NCBI GenBank assembly: GCA_021018995.1
Contig: CM037587.1
Span: 3,288,866 to 3,352,865, forward strand
Length of the DNA: 64,000 bases
Reading direction: 5' to 3'
Origin: Chloranthus sessilifolius
Taxonomy: Eukaryota > Streptophyta > Magnoliopsida > Chloranthales > Chloranthaceae
Numbering within the stretch: the first letter of the stretch is position 1; every line of letters begins with the position of its first letter. Shown here piece by piece: positions 21,122-31,169 of the stretch. Under the pieces are notes generated by a model. The model ran no database searches. It had not been told where the DNA came from and worked only from the letters and a program-made list of their open reading frames with translations. The translations under genes and the position numbers were made by a program.

Positions 21122-23780
21122 TGTGACAGCCCGGATTTCTGCACCCAGAAATCCGTGCCATCAGGATCATACTCTGGATGATCCTCAGGACAAATCACGA
21201 AGTGTTTGGTCGTATAGCGAAAATCAAGCAGACACTGTCCAACAGTGATAGGTCGAGTCATCACACAAGGCATTTTAAAAGAAATAAAAGATAAATACAA
21301 CATGTCATATATATATATATATATATCAAAAGAATATACATTCCCAAAAAGGAACCAAGAAGAACCACTGGTGATGGACATCCATCACCCAAAACAATGG
21401 TTCTAATAGAATGTATAGTAATAAAATAAAGTAAAATCTATAGAAAAAAAATACAGGAAGTGGCCACTAGGCACACAATAATCCAACGTTTATACAAAAC
21501 ATTAGACAAGTATACCCAGACTATGGATAGAAATCGTTCGCCTGAACGTCCGTCTCCTCGTCCTCAACCTCAGCCTCAAGATCAGGCTGATAGTCAGGGT
21601 CACTCTCGGTGCCAGGAACTCTAGCCTCCGAACCTAAAATGTTAATGAAAACAGGGTGAGCTACCCATCTAAGCTCAGTAGAAGAATTTCAGTTAAAATT
21701 ACATCTTAATTGTAAAACATGGTAGTAGAAGACATGGTCAAAATTGAACAGATGCAAACAGATATTTCAGAAATGCAGAATTTATCAAAGCAGACAAATC
21801 ATATCGGAATTTACAGAATGTGATGCATATAGTGTTTAATGACTTAGAATAATAAACTTAAATAACTCCCGTGAGTATAGCACGTGGTAGCCAGATTTGG
21901 TCCGATGGGTAATCCCAACCATCGTCGTTCACATGAACAATTTCAGAAAATACAACAATGCCTCAACTATGGAGTGCAATTGTGCCGAGGATTTTCAAGC
22001 AGATGCACAAGTGTACCAGGCACGGATATACCGCCGAGTCGGTGAGATTTGTCAGATTAATAAACCTCAAATCACATACAGACATATTATACTTTAACAG
22101 AATTCAGATGACAGATGACAGGTGTCAGATAGCAGGAGTCAAATACATAACAGAGTTGCCACACATATGTTAAACATGACTGAAAAGTAAAATCAGACTA
22201 TGCAATTATATGTAGAACATTTGAAATCCATGAGATCAAGAATAAATGCAATTTCAATTGAATTCTTCTACCTCAGATCAGACATCTTTCTAAGCAAATT
22301 CAAAGCTTTTTAAAGCGTCATGGTTCGATCCTAGACCATAAATATTGTATACTAAGTGTCAGGCAGGTCAGAAAGTCAACTGGTACGGTGTCCAGTAGCA
22401 TTCAATTCACATAACCAAAACATGACAAAAACAGAGGTGATTGATCGATCAACACCCTTATTGATCGATCAATCCTCTTTGTTGATTGATCAATGTCTTC
22501 ATTGATCGATCAATAACCTAAACCTTCTCACAAGTAATAGAGGTAGTTGATCGATCAATGACCTTTATTGATCAATCAACACCCTTCATTGATCGATCAA
22601 TATCTTAATTGATCGATCAATAACTCCCTTTTCTTCACACTTTATCATAGTTAAATTGATCGATCACCAGCTTGGTTGATCGATCAATGTCCTCATTGAT
22701 CGATAAATAGCTTAATTTTTAAAATTTCTCACCTTCTGTTCACATTTGTAATTTATATAGATTGATCGATCAATGCCTTCATTGATCGATCACTACACAC
22801 GATTGATCGATCAATGCCTTCATTGATCGATCACACTCTTTGTGATCGATCAATACTCAGGATTGATCGATCAATTCACTAATTGATCGATCAACACCCT
22901 TCGTGCATTGAATTTCTAGCAAATTCAGGGTTTCTGTTCCCTTATTTGTCCTATATGAATTGATCGATCAATACCTTCCTTGATCGATCAACACCCTTCA
23001 TTGATCGATCAATCTAGCATTGATCGATCAATGATGATAGCACCTTTGTCATTAATGGAGGTAACTTATTTCTCCTCCATTTAACCTATCTTCATTAATG
23101 GTTTCTCTTAACTATTACTATACATACAAACACATTTAAGGGCTTTCATTTGTCCAAATCTAAACGCATAAGCTCACCTTTACTTGGGCCCTTTCGGGGT
23201 TTCGGCGAATGATCTGAAAGAGGGTTTCAGGTCCGAAACTTGAGCTGTATATCCGTTGTGACTCCGATACGTAATGTATCGGCCCCGATTCAGCACGCAG
23301 AGAACTCACACGTGCCCAGACTACGCTTGAGTTCGTTTTATTGAACTCAAGTTATCCTAATTCACACTGGCGCACGATTTTCGCAGCTCTAACCCCATTT
23401 CCTCACAAGACATGCTCAATCTCACCTAGCCATAGATTTCCTTGCTCAAGAACAAGAGGAAAAAGAAGAAGGAACTTCTCTCCAGGTCTCTCCCTTCCCT
23501 TATAAGCTACCCAACTGAAATATCTTTGATATTTCAGTTTAGACCCTAACTTAAACTCCGGTGTGAAACGCTCACGCATATTCTACGGCGTAACGTGTTA
23601 CGTCGACACCCTACACGACTCAGACTTAAGCGAGAATTCACGTGTGAATTCATCTAACTACAGGGTATCTTTACCTCAACTAATATTGATTATTAAAATT
23701 TTAAAATCTATCTCGATTTCCATGCCTAGCACGTATATCGAAACAGTCAGATTCTTGTTCAAAATTTTAGGGTCGTTATA
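21122..23780 (-). repeat. 3' LTR of element B
   Basis: In minus orientation it runs from TATAACGACCCTAAAATTTT (immediately after the polypurine tract) to a terminal hairpin CGGATTTCTG/CAGAAATCCG and GGGCTGTCACA. The last ~45 bases are clearly homologous to the end of LTR C at 45050-45095, and the start aligns with LTRs A and C. Confidence 0.8.
22441..23031. repeat. Palindrome array TTGATCGATCAA in LTR B
   Basis: About 22 copies of TTGATCGATCAA or near variants are grouped in runs. Starts are at 22441, 22461, 22482, 22502; 22547, 22568, 22589, 22609; 22656, 22676, 22696; 22762, 22782, 22803, 22823, 22842, 22863, 22883; 22960, 22980, 23001, 23020. Spacing within runs is 19-21 bp. In LTR coordinates it begins about 750 bp from the LTR start. 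Confidence 0.95.
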
Positions 23781-23781
23781 T

Positions 23782-23793
23782 TATCCCCCCCTT
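23782..23793 (-). promoter_or_regulatory. Polypurine tract of element B
   Basis: AAGGGGGGGATA on the minus strand lies directly before the LTR start. This is the plus-strand primer of reverse transcription in LTR elements. Confidence 0.85.
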
Positions 23794-23819
23794 AGAAATT
23801 TTCGTCCTCGAAAATGTCA

Positions 23820-24410
23820 GGGTGGGCTTAGGATTTGCAGTGAATAAAAGTAACAGACAACTATGACAAGCAGGAATGAAAGTATACAGACAGAACATGA
23901 AGTGAAATGCAGAATAAATACAGTACAGTAAACATATAGAATAATCAACGGAATTAAATAGAAGAGTAAAGCAATTACTTGCCGGGACGTCAGATGGTTC
24001 GGCCTCGTCAGGCGTGCCACGTGGTGACGGGCGTGAGCAATCATAGGTGTGGATGTCGTGGCGTACAAATGCTGCATGACAAGCTCATACATGCCCTCGT
24101 GATAATCCAAACGACGATGTATCTGCCGCTGGAAGGCCTCCATACCGTCCAAACGCTCATGAATGCGCCGGTTACCCTCCATAAGCTCGCGAAGCATGGA
24201 TACGACATCGACTGAGGAAGGTGATGGGGAATGTGATGGGGTGTGACGGGGCGGTCTACGGGGTGTAGTGGGGGCAGGGCGGGTAGATACCTAAGGCGGA
24301 GGTGGTGGATCACGTGGTGCCTCCCCCTCTCCAAGTGCAAGCTCGGCAGGTGCCACACCCTCTACAACGGCAGGCGGGACGGGCTCTGCTGTCACCTTCA
24401 TTTTAGATTC
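23820..24410 (-). pseudogene. ORF of element B, coiled-coil HERLD protein
   Basis: The minus strand encodes an alanine/proline-rich stretch (PAELALGEGEAPRDPPPPP), one stop, then a proline/serine linker and from 24197 the conserved segment MEGNRRIHERLDGMEAFQRQ ... RRLDYHEGMYELVMQHLYATTSTPMIAHARHH. The same segment occurs in element D (61790-61980), so it is a shared element protein rather than chance. It resembles the C-terminal coiled-coil end of the so-called plant transposon protein ORFs, but I cannot confirm that. The tail after about 24000 is T-rich and translates to hydrophobic residues, perhaps non-coding. Function unknown. Confidence 0.6.
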
Positions 24411-24705
24411 CGTATTGTGTTTCATTTGATACTTTTATTTTGACCCTATAATTTCCTTTTCTCGGATTTGTCTCCGACTTGATTTATATTTTATCAGTGG
24501 ATTTATGGATTTTTTCACATTTATTCAGTATTTCTGATTGCTTTTATTTTCACCTTTATGTATTGGCTTTTACGGATTTCATGAAACTAGATTTGCGCGA
24601 TAACTCTGATTAAGTGTACGTCCGCTTAGCATATTTGGGATATGTGCGGGTCATAACTCAGAATTCTAAGCCCTCGTAATAGGGATAGAATTTCGGATCG
24701 TGACA

Positions 24706-24860
24706 GTTCAGTACCCCTCACACTGAAACTCATTCGATTCATTTTTTTTTTCCTGAAATTGACGGTGTAAATATTTTACCTACTTTTATTACTATTATTA
24801 TTATTTTTTAACACTACTTTTATTAATTTTTCAAAGCTTGCATCCCTAGGTAATAGGAAG
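24706..24860. repeat. Right half of the interrupted CGGTTCGG repeat
   Basis: Continues the repeat split by LTR A, ending AAAGCTTGCATCCCT, the same end as the intact relative at 26465-26815. Confidence 0.5.
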
Positions 24861-26464
24861 TTAGAGATTGGTTATAACTTATACTTTCAGTCATGTAGGG
24901 AATAAGATGTTAGGTTTAATCTCATATCATTAACGATTTAAGATGTGGGTGATTCACACTGTCAAAGCGATAAATCATATAGTGACGGGCAATGGGTCCA
25001 ACAGTTACATTTTTGAGAGATGTGCGCCATCTCATTTGTGCACTCTAATACCAATAATTATTCTTAATTTTAATGGCTAATAATAATATTTACCAACCGA
25101 ATGATTCACGTTTACTTATGGACATGATTCTTTCACTAAAACATGCATTGGTGATGGATTACCATTTGGATAATTTAGATTGATATAATAAACATGCGTC
25201 ACATAGCAAAATAATAAAACACACTTCAATGATATGAGATAAAAAAGTCTAATTTGATTGTTTACTTAAACACCATTTTGATGTTTAAATGTTCCACATG
25301 AGCCATTATCCCAATTTGGTTAGATTAATTAAAAGCTTTGGGTTTCTCAAAAAATAAAAATAAATTAAAAGCTTAGGGAAAAGGTAACCTTTTCTTTTTT
25401 TCTACGTTCCAACTACGTGCACCCATATTTTTTTTGCGCACACCACTTAATAAAAAGACGGCACATATTAGAGATCTGTGTCATGGGAAATTGTCTAATT
25501 TAAAAATCATGCTCTAAAGATCTTTCATACAAAAGATTGACATGAACAACGATCTTTATCATCTGATGCCTTGGAGTTAATTGCTAAATTGAATGATGGC
25601 CTTTCACTATATTAAATCATATAATAGAAAACATACTTTATGCAAATTTTGTGTTAGAGATCTTTACCATATGGCCCTAAATCAGAGGGCTTAGATGATG
25701 TTTTCACATGACACCGGTTCCCAAAGTGCAATCTCTCTATTTGTTGTGCGTGTATAGCACTGTAGCAGTACCCTTTTTTTACGGTACGTTTTTTATTCAA
25801 GTGTGTCATGTGATTCAAAGATTATAATCTAAAGATTTGTGGAGTTTGCGGAGAAAAAACTTTTCTATCATGTCATTATAAGAAGTCAACGATCTTAAAA
25901 TTAATGGCTATATCTGACTTTATATGGTTACATCTTAGCCCTTCATTTTGAAAGCGTTTGATGTGCTAAATCTGATTTTATATATTTACATCTTAGCCCT
26001 TCATTTTGAAAGCGTCTGATGTCCCAATCCAGTGACTCATTTCAAATAACGTTTTAAATGGGAAAGTTACCCGACACAAAATCCCGTTTTGAAATGGAGA
26101 GCCAAAGACAAAAGACAAATAACGTAGAATAAATGGTAGGTATCCTTATTTGCAATCCAAGATTCTTTCCTCACAACTAAGGTGCAAACTGTCGCCTACT
26201 TTGAATCAACAATAAGATTATATTTTTTCTCCCAATCTTACACACAATAGATTTTGATATCATAATGAAACCATTGTTCAAAATTTGATTCCACATAATA
26301 CACATCCCAAAAAGTGAATATATTCCTTGTTATACCATCAAACTTGATTCTCCTGTCATTTTTAATTATGTCATGTGGAATCAATATGTAACATTGGATG
26401 ATAAGTCTATGATCTCAAAGATTGTGATTGTGATGAAAACAATCTCTATCATCTGATTAAAAGT
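24861..26464. other. MITE remnants, no gene seen
   Basis: 24885-25330 resembles the GATGTGAACCATCCGATTG/ATGGCTAATA MITE family, with the AAACACCATTTTGATGTTTAAA palindrome at about 25267. 25500-25700 and 26150-26464 carry the ATGATCTCAAAGATTG/CATCTGAT blocks of the foldback family best seen at 40805-41222. A direct repeat (TTTACATCTTAGCCCTTCATTTTGAAAGCG, described by position) occurs at about 25925 and 25985, 60 bp apart. No coding signal. Confidence 0.45.
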
Positions 26465-26815
26465 AGGGATGCAGTTTCGGTTTACCGAACCGAATCATAA
26501 CTCATTTTTTTGGTTTTCGGATTGGTTCATTATAAACCCATTCCGATAACAATTGAAATCGGTTTCGGTCTCGATGCACCGAATTCCAAATTTCGACAAC
26601 CAAAATCAAACCGAAACGAAAATATTTCAGTTTTTTCGTTTTGTTCTGTTTTTTAAAGCAATTTTTGGTTTTTTCATCCTATCCTTTCGATTTTCGATTT
26701 TCGCCACTCAAAATCGAAAATGAAAGGAACCAGAATCAGTTCGGTTAATTCAATTTTTAGGCCGGTTTGGTTCACTTGATTTTCAGTTTTGGTTTCAGGT
26801 CAAAGCTTGCATCCC
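26465..26815. mobile_element. CGGTTCGG foldback repeat, intact copy
   Basis: Bounded by AGGGATGCAGTTTCGG and CAAAGCTTGCATCCCT (inverse AGGGATGCA ends), with interior repeats of CCGAACCG/CGGTTTGG/AAACCGAA. It is the uninterrupted relative of 18181-18223 plus 24706-24860. Confidence 0.6.
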
Positions 26816-26944
26816 TAATTAAAAGCAATCAACACTAAATTGTGGTTGTGAAAAAATCTGACTGATTGCAAAGAAAGATACTCTTTGTAGAATCTTTTAT
26901 CTTCTCTAATTCAACCCGCATAGCTTTTCTTTACTTTCTATTTC

Positions 26945-27130
26945 CCACTGTTGACCAAAGAAAATGAGTTTATTGAAGAAAAGAATCCCCGAACCCCTTC
27001 TCCAATTCTTCCCAAACCCCTACCAAAGAAGACCAAAATGCTTCAGTTTTTAAAACTCCAATTTCTATCCCTCTTTCCACTGATTTTGATACCCCTGATA
27101 TCTGCACCAACTTCTTTTCTTCTCAAGTGG
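26945..27130 (+). pseudogene. Truncated 5' duplicate of the DUF538 gene
   Basis: From ATG at 27040 the sequence encodes MLQFLKLQFLSLFPLILIPL ISAPTSF, nearly identical to the signal peptide of the gene at 28415. Upstream homology also holds (TTGACCAAAGAAAA, and C-rich leader). The match stops at about 27130, where a MITE (AAGTGGCAATCCATCATTG, also at 39129) begins. The rest of the gene is absent. This is a partial tandem duplicate about 1.4 kb upstream of the intact gene; an upstream in-frame ATG at 26951 would extend the frame but has no counterpart. Confidence 0.8.
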
Positions 27131-27480
27131 CAATCCATCATTGAAATTTATCACAGCCCAAAGAAACATGCTAGAAGTTGTAATCATCATTTAAACATAT
27201 CACAACCAAATTACACATGACTCATGGATGTAAACCATTCGATTGATGAACATTAATATTAGCCATTAAAATTAAAAATAATAATTAATATTATAATCAA
27301 CATATTGAATGGTTCAAATCTCCTAAAAATATTATTTTTGAGCCTGTTGCACTTCAATATATGATCTCTTGCTTTGATGGTAGAGATCATCCACATCTAT
27401 AGCCAATGATTGTGTAACAATATTTAAACACCAATTTGGTGTTTAATTGATGACGATGAGAGTTTGGGCCACGATAAAAT
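27131..27480. mobile_element. MITE 'AAGTGGCAATCCATC', copy 1
   Basis: Shares its start AAGTGGCAATCCATCATTGA and many blocks (AAAGAAACATG, GATGTAAACCATTCGATTG, GAGCCTGTTGCAC) with 39129-39450. It ends near the palindrome AAACACCAATTTGGTGTTT. It truncates the DUF538 duplicate. Confidence 0.6.
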
Positions 27481-27544
27481 AAATCTACCGATGCAAATAA
27501 CGATCTTCGATCTTATTCTTTTCTACGGCCAGTAGCTTTTTTTT

Positions 27545-27940
27545 GGGGTGGCATTATTTGCACCCGTTAAACTTATGAAGAACCCATGATAAAAAATCGT
27601 TGGCTGCCTTGAATCAGCTGATGGAGATCGTTTTTCGTCTGAATTTTCCTAAGATAAAATTTTGAGATCATATCACACCTTTTAGATGGGTACATTTTGA
27701 TTCCACGTGGCACAAGTACCGAAAGTGATCGTCTGATAGGTACACCATAGTCTCTTGTAGATGTGTAACATGCCCAAATCACGATCTGACCGTTGATAAG
27801 TGAGCCATGGTCTCAAGATCCATTTCATGAAAGACTGGAATGAAAAAAATCTCCATCATCTAATTCAAGTCAATCAATAATTTTTTCTAGTAAAAGAGCG
27901 TGTGCTGTCGCCAGGAGATCGGCTGTGAATAACCATTTCA
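27545..27940. mobile_element. Foldback element 'CATCTGATTCAAAG', copy
   Basis: Starts near GGGTGGCATTATTTGCACCC and ends near GGCTGTGAATAACC. The arms carry the family's ATGGTCTCAAGATCCAT block and its inverse. A second copy follows immediately. Confidence 0.7.
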
Positions 27941-28285
27941 TTTTTAATGGGTGGTATAATTTGCACCCGATTTTTCATGTGAAGAATACTCTCATTCTCA
28001 AGAAAAAATCTTTGACTACCTTAAATCAACGATCTAGATTATTTTTCATTTTAATATTTCACACAATAGATTTTGAGATCATGAGTGATCGTCTGATAGG
28101 TACGCTCATGATCATGGGTATTTTTGGGAATGTTGATTTCACGTTGACTCAACTTATGATCGTCTGATACGTGTGCCATGATTTTAAGATCATCAGTCTG
28201 ATTCAAGGAAGTCAACGGAGTATTCATCGGTAAGAGCGTGTGGTCTTTACAGGAAAAACAGTTGCAAATAACCCATCACTTTTTT
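27941..28285. mobile_element. Foldback element 'CATCTGATTCAAAG', adjacent copy
   Basis: Starts GGGTGGTATAATTTGCACCC and ends GTTGCAAATAACCCATCAC, so the ends are inverse to each other (GGGTTATTTGCA). Together with 27545-27940 it forms a tandem pair right upstream of the DUF538 gene. Confidence 0.7.
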
Positions 28286-28414
28286 TTCGAATTTTGACCA
28301 AAGAAAAGATGTGAGAGCTTTCCAACCACCTAATCCCATAGACCCCACTAAAAGCCCTCTTCCATTAGTCCCAAACCCCATCTTCTTCTCTTTCCCAAAA
28401 CCCCCAACAACAAA

Positions 28415-28921
28415 ATGCTTCAATTTTCAACACTCCAATTTCTATCTTTGTTTCCACTGATTTTGATACCCCTGATATCTGCAACAACTTCTTCTTCTTC
28501 TTCTTCGATTTCAGTCTCTAATGGCACCACTGTGTACCAACTACTATCCCAACATGGCCTCCCGGTCGGCCTCTTGCCGGACTCCGTCATATCTTTTTCT
28601 CTGTCCTCCGAAACCGGCAAGTTTTCCGTCGAGCTCCTCAAACCTTGTTACATCCAATTCGATTACCTCGTCTACTACGATCGCAAGATCACGGGGACCT
28701 TGAAATACGCTAAGATCACAGATCTTAGTGGGATCCAGGTCCAGAAATTCTTTCTGTGGCTCAATGTTGATGAGATCAGTGTGGATTCTCCGCCGTCTGA
28801 TTACATCTACTTTCAAGTGGGATGGATCAACAAGAAGCTTAGTGTTAAGCAGTTTGAGACCGTTCATTCTTGTAGGGATGGGGTTTCTTCCTGTCGTGGG
28901 GCGTGGAAAAACGTTTTGCAG
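28415..28921 (+). CDS. DUF538 family secreted protein, exon 1
   Basis: Exon 1 of a two-exon gene: 169 codons from ATG 28415 to a CAG/GT splice donor at 28921/28922. The protein starts with a clear signal peptide (MLQFSTLQFLSLFPLILIPL, residues 1-20, then ISATT and a serine run). It continues with the DUF538 body: VYQLLSQHGLPVGLLPDSV (about 41-59), a GKFSVELLKPCYIQFDYLVYY core, DLSGIQVQKFFLWLNVDEI and YFQVGWINKKLSVKQFETV, with two cysteines in SCRDGVSSCR. This is the usual DUF538 length and order. DUF538 proteins are small plant proteins with an unsettled, possibly lipid- or chlorophyll-binding, role. Phase 0 at the donor allows exact joining to 35911. Continuing the ORF past 28921 gives non-family sequence, so the donor is preferred. 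The reading frame is intact. Confidence 0.92.
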
Positions 28922-29002
28922 GTTCACTTTTTTTTCTGTTTATCTCTTCTTGTTGTTTTTAGTGGTTTTTATAATGAATTAGGAGGTAGTTTTAATCTCT
29001 AA

Positions 29003-29480
29003 AGGATGGAACTCAGAAAGATTTTTAGGACTTAAAAAATAAAAATAAAAAAATAATGATTTATGACTTAGGTTGCATTTCTAAAGCAGGGAACTCTTAA
29101 AGATTTGTAAGATACAAATTGCAATTCAAATTAGAAGAACAGACCCAGGGTTAATATATATAGAGTGTGATATTATGGTATGTTTTAAATCTTTAATAAT
29201 TGATTAGAGCTTAGATTTGATGTCTAGAGCATCTAACAGGGAACCCAGAAAATTTTTTAAGATAAAAAAGTTTGAATTCAAATTAGAAAACCAGACCCAG
29301 CTTAAAATATACAGAGGGTGATATTATGGCCTTTTTATAAAAAATAAAATAAAATAAAATAATGAATTATGACTTTGGTTTGATACGCATGAAACAGGAA
29401 ACTCAGAAAAATAAAAATTTGGAATTCAAATTAGAATAGACCGAAGTTAACTTATCCAGAGGGTGATGCTATATCACATT
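29003..29480. repeat. ~155-bp tandem repeat in the DUF538 intron
   Basis: Units beginning with GGGAACTC/GGGAACCCAG/GGAAACTCAG lie at about 29085, 29238 and 29393, with a partial unit near 29005. Each has a later GAATTCAAATTAGAA and a GGGTGATATTATGG block. Confidence 0.75.
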
Positions 29481-29645
29481 AAAGCTATAATTCCATTAAT
29501 TGAAATGGAATTACAACTGATCAAGGGTACTGCAGCGAGAAGCTTTGCCAAAAGGGAAAACAAAACAACAAAGGAAAAGAGAAAAGTAAAATACGAGCAG
29601 AGTTATGATCACGGCCTCGACTTAAGAGCAAATATCAGTTGTGGT

Positions 29646-29850
29646 GTTTTTTTTTTTCAATAACCTGGGTGTCTGTGTTTCTTAGAGCAGCCGAGTAATC
29701 CCAGGGGCACGGGCACGCCCCAAGTAGCAGGTACTGGGTCAGCTCATGATATAAAACCCTATGGTGGCCTCAAGGGGGGATTGAACTCGGGTCTCCCGCT
29801 TCCTGAGGCAAATACCTGGCCATCACGTAAAACCCCTTTGAGGGGAAATA
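29646..29850 (-). mobile_element. tRNA-derived SINE, family S1
   Basis: Minus strand: box A-like TGATGGCCAGGTATTTGCC, box B-like GAGTTCAATCC, a body ending GGGATTACTCGGCTGCTCTAA, and an A-tail (T-run 29647-29657). It is homologous to 48770-48975 and 57706-57903. Confidence 0.7.
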
Positions 29851-30534
29851 TATGTGTGTGTGTGTGTGTGCTTCTTTTTAATGGCAGCATATCTACCACC
29901 TATACATTCAATTTGTCTGTGGAAGGTGGGAGTAAAGTGAAGCAAGAGCGAGGGTTAGAATTGGAGTGCTAGAGTAGCAATCCCCATTGATACTACTTCA
30001 TGAGTTAATAGGAGCTCTACTCTTTAGTTCGAACTAGAAGTCTAGAAGTAGACAACAACAAAAAATAGATCGATTTTTATAAATGAATCCAATAGATTTT
30101 TTGTTATCAAAAGACCAATAAGAACCACATTAAATTATTTCAAGGACAAGCTAGGATGAAATGAATTCTACTAATTCTTGCTAGAAGAGAGAATTAGTTT
30201 TCATTTCGGGAACATAACAGCCAGAATATATGAATTCAACTTTCCTTGAAGCATGGAGTGAAGGAGGAGCAAAAGATGGGGACAGCCACTCAGAGAAACA
30301 GTCCTTTAAGAATTGAAGTGAATATCACTGCATTTAGATGTACATTGTTTTACAGTATTTTTGGTGCGTATTCTCTAGGTAGTATCTTTGTTTATATATT
30401 CTTGAATATATCATAGAGTGATTATTTGTTCATGCTAATTTTAGTATGTATCTTTTGTTTTGACTAGTATCATAACTGTAAGTTCATTAAAATTTATAAT
30501 ATATTTTTATATGTTTGTACGTGTGTAAGCATGG
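29851..30534. other. Intronic sequence, nothing recognised
   Basis: Contains a short (TG)n run at about 29852-29870. No coding or RNA signal is seen. Confidence 0.4.
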
Positions 30535-30830
30535 TATCAAAACTTGGCTGATACTATCGGCGATATATATCGGTTTCATCGAGAACCGATACCACCCCGA
30601 CATGGGTATCGGGGTGGTATTAATAGCTGTATCGGTATCAGATCGATACTGGCCAGTAGCAGTCGATTCTGTCGCGGTATCGGCCGATATTGTCATTGTA
30701 TTGGCTGATACTGCCTGATACAACCAATTTTTTATATTTTATATATATATATATATTTCCAAAAATAAATCTACTGATACGGGATTGATCCAAGATGGAC
30801 CGATACCCGATACTGACACCTTGTGTGTAA
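30535..30830. mobile_element. GATAC-rich foldback element in the intron
   Basis: Begins ATGGTATCAAAACTTGG, with dense CGGTATCGG/CCGATAC motifs and a CCGATACCACCCCGA block shared with 47140-47370 and 49575-49825. Confidence 0.65.
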
Positions 30831-31169
30831 GCATGGTATATGTACTCCTGAGCAACAATATTAGCACTGTAACATAGAGCCTTTTATGTTTCAATAAGTC
30901 AATATTTGAAGTTTACTGTATTGTACATTACGCGAGTCTACTACCTTATGTTTTTAATTCAACCAAGCAAGGTTGCATAAGTTGGCCAGGAATGGTCACA
31001 AACTCACAATGACTTAATAGACTAATTTGATTCAGTCACGCATACAGAGTATTTCATATGATAAATTGATAATCATATTCACCATCACTTAATCTAAGCT
31101 TGAATAAGGTTGTGGGTTAATATATGATTGTGTGGAGGAACTAGTAAGATTAGTTCATGAATTTATATT

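Larger units (their letters stand above)
21122..24473 (-). mobile_element. Element B: non-autonomous Ty3-type retrotransposon fragment
   Basis: On the minus strand the order is an ORF (about 24400-23820), a block TTTTCGAGGACGAAAATTTC (about 23813-23794) and polypurine tract AAGGGGGGGATAA, then an LTR (23780 to 21122) ending GGGCTGTCACA. The gaggacgaa-polypurine-LTR arrangement is the known 3' end of Tekay/Del-type Ty3 elements. No protease, reverse transcriptase or integrase is present and there is only one LTR, so it is a truncated or large-derivative element. CCGAC occurs immediately left (21117-21121) and at 24474-24478, a possible target duplication, although the right end is not a TG/CA terminus. 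Confidence 0.7.
18224..24705 (+). mobile_element. Solo LTR A, interrupted by element B
   Basis: Starts TGTAACGACTCGAAATTT and ends TTTCGGATCGTGACA, and is flanked by a perfect 5-bp target duplication GTTCA (18219-18223 and 24706-24710). The LTR itself is 18224-21121 plus about 24474-24705 (~3.1 kb). Its start aligns with LTR C (42731) and LTR B (minus strand from 23780), and the CCCTCGTAATAGGG hairpin just before its end matches the hairpin position in B and C. No internal region remains, so it is a solo LTR of a long-LTR (Ty3-type) retrotransposon. Element B, in opposite orientation, splits it. Confidence 0.8.

Noticed and set aside
22441..23031. CRISPR-like array
   Set aside because: Regular palindromic repeats with short variable linkers, but the linkers are only ~8-10 bp, the host is a plant, and the array sits in an LTR. 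It is not a CRISPR locus.
18224..24705. A single element with two inverted LTRs
   Set aside because: The left and right parts first looked like inverted LTRs sharing one duplication. The polypurine tract and LTR start at 23780, and the LTR-type end at 24705 in plus orientation, fit a solo LTR split by a second element better.
28415..29002. 195-residue single-exon form of the DUF538 protein
   Set aside because: After CAG at 28921 the sequence becomes T-rich and loses the family's conserved end, which is found in phase at 35911.
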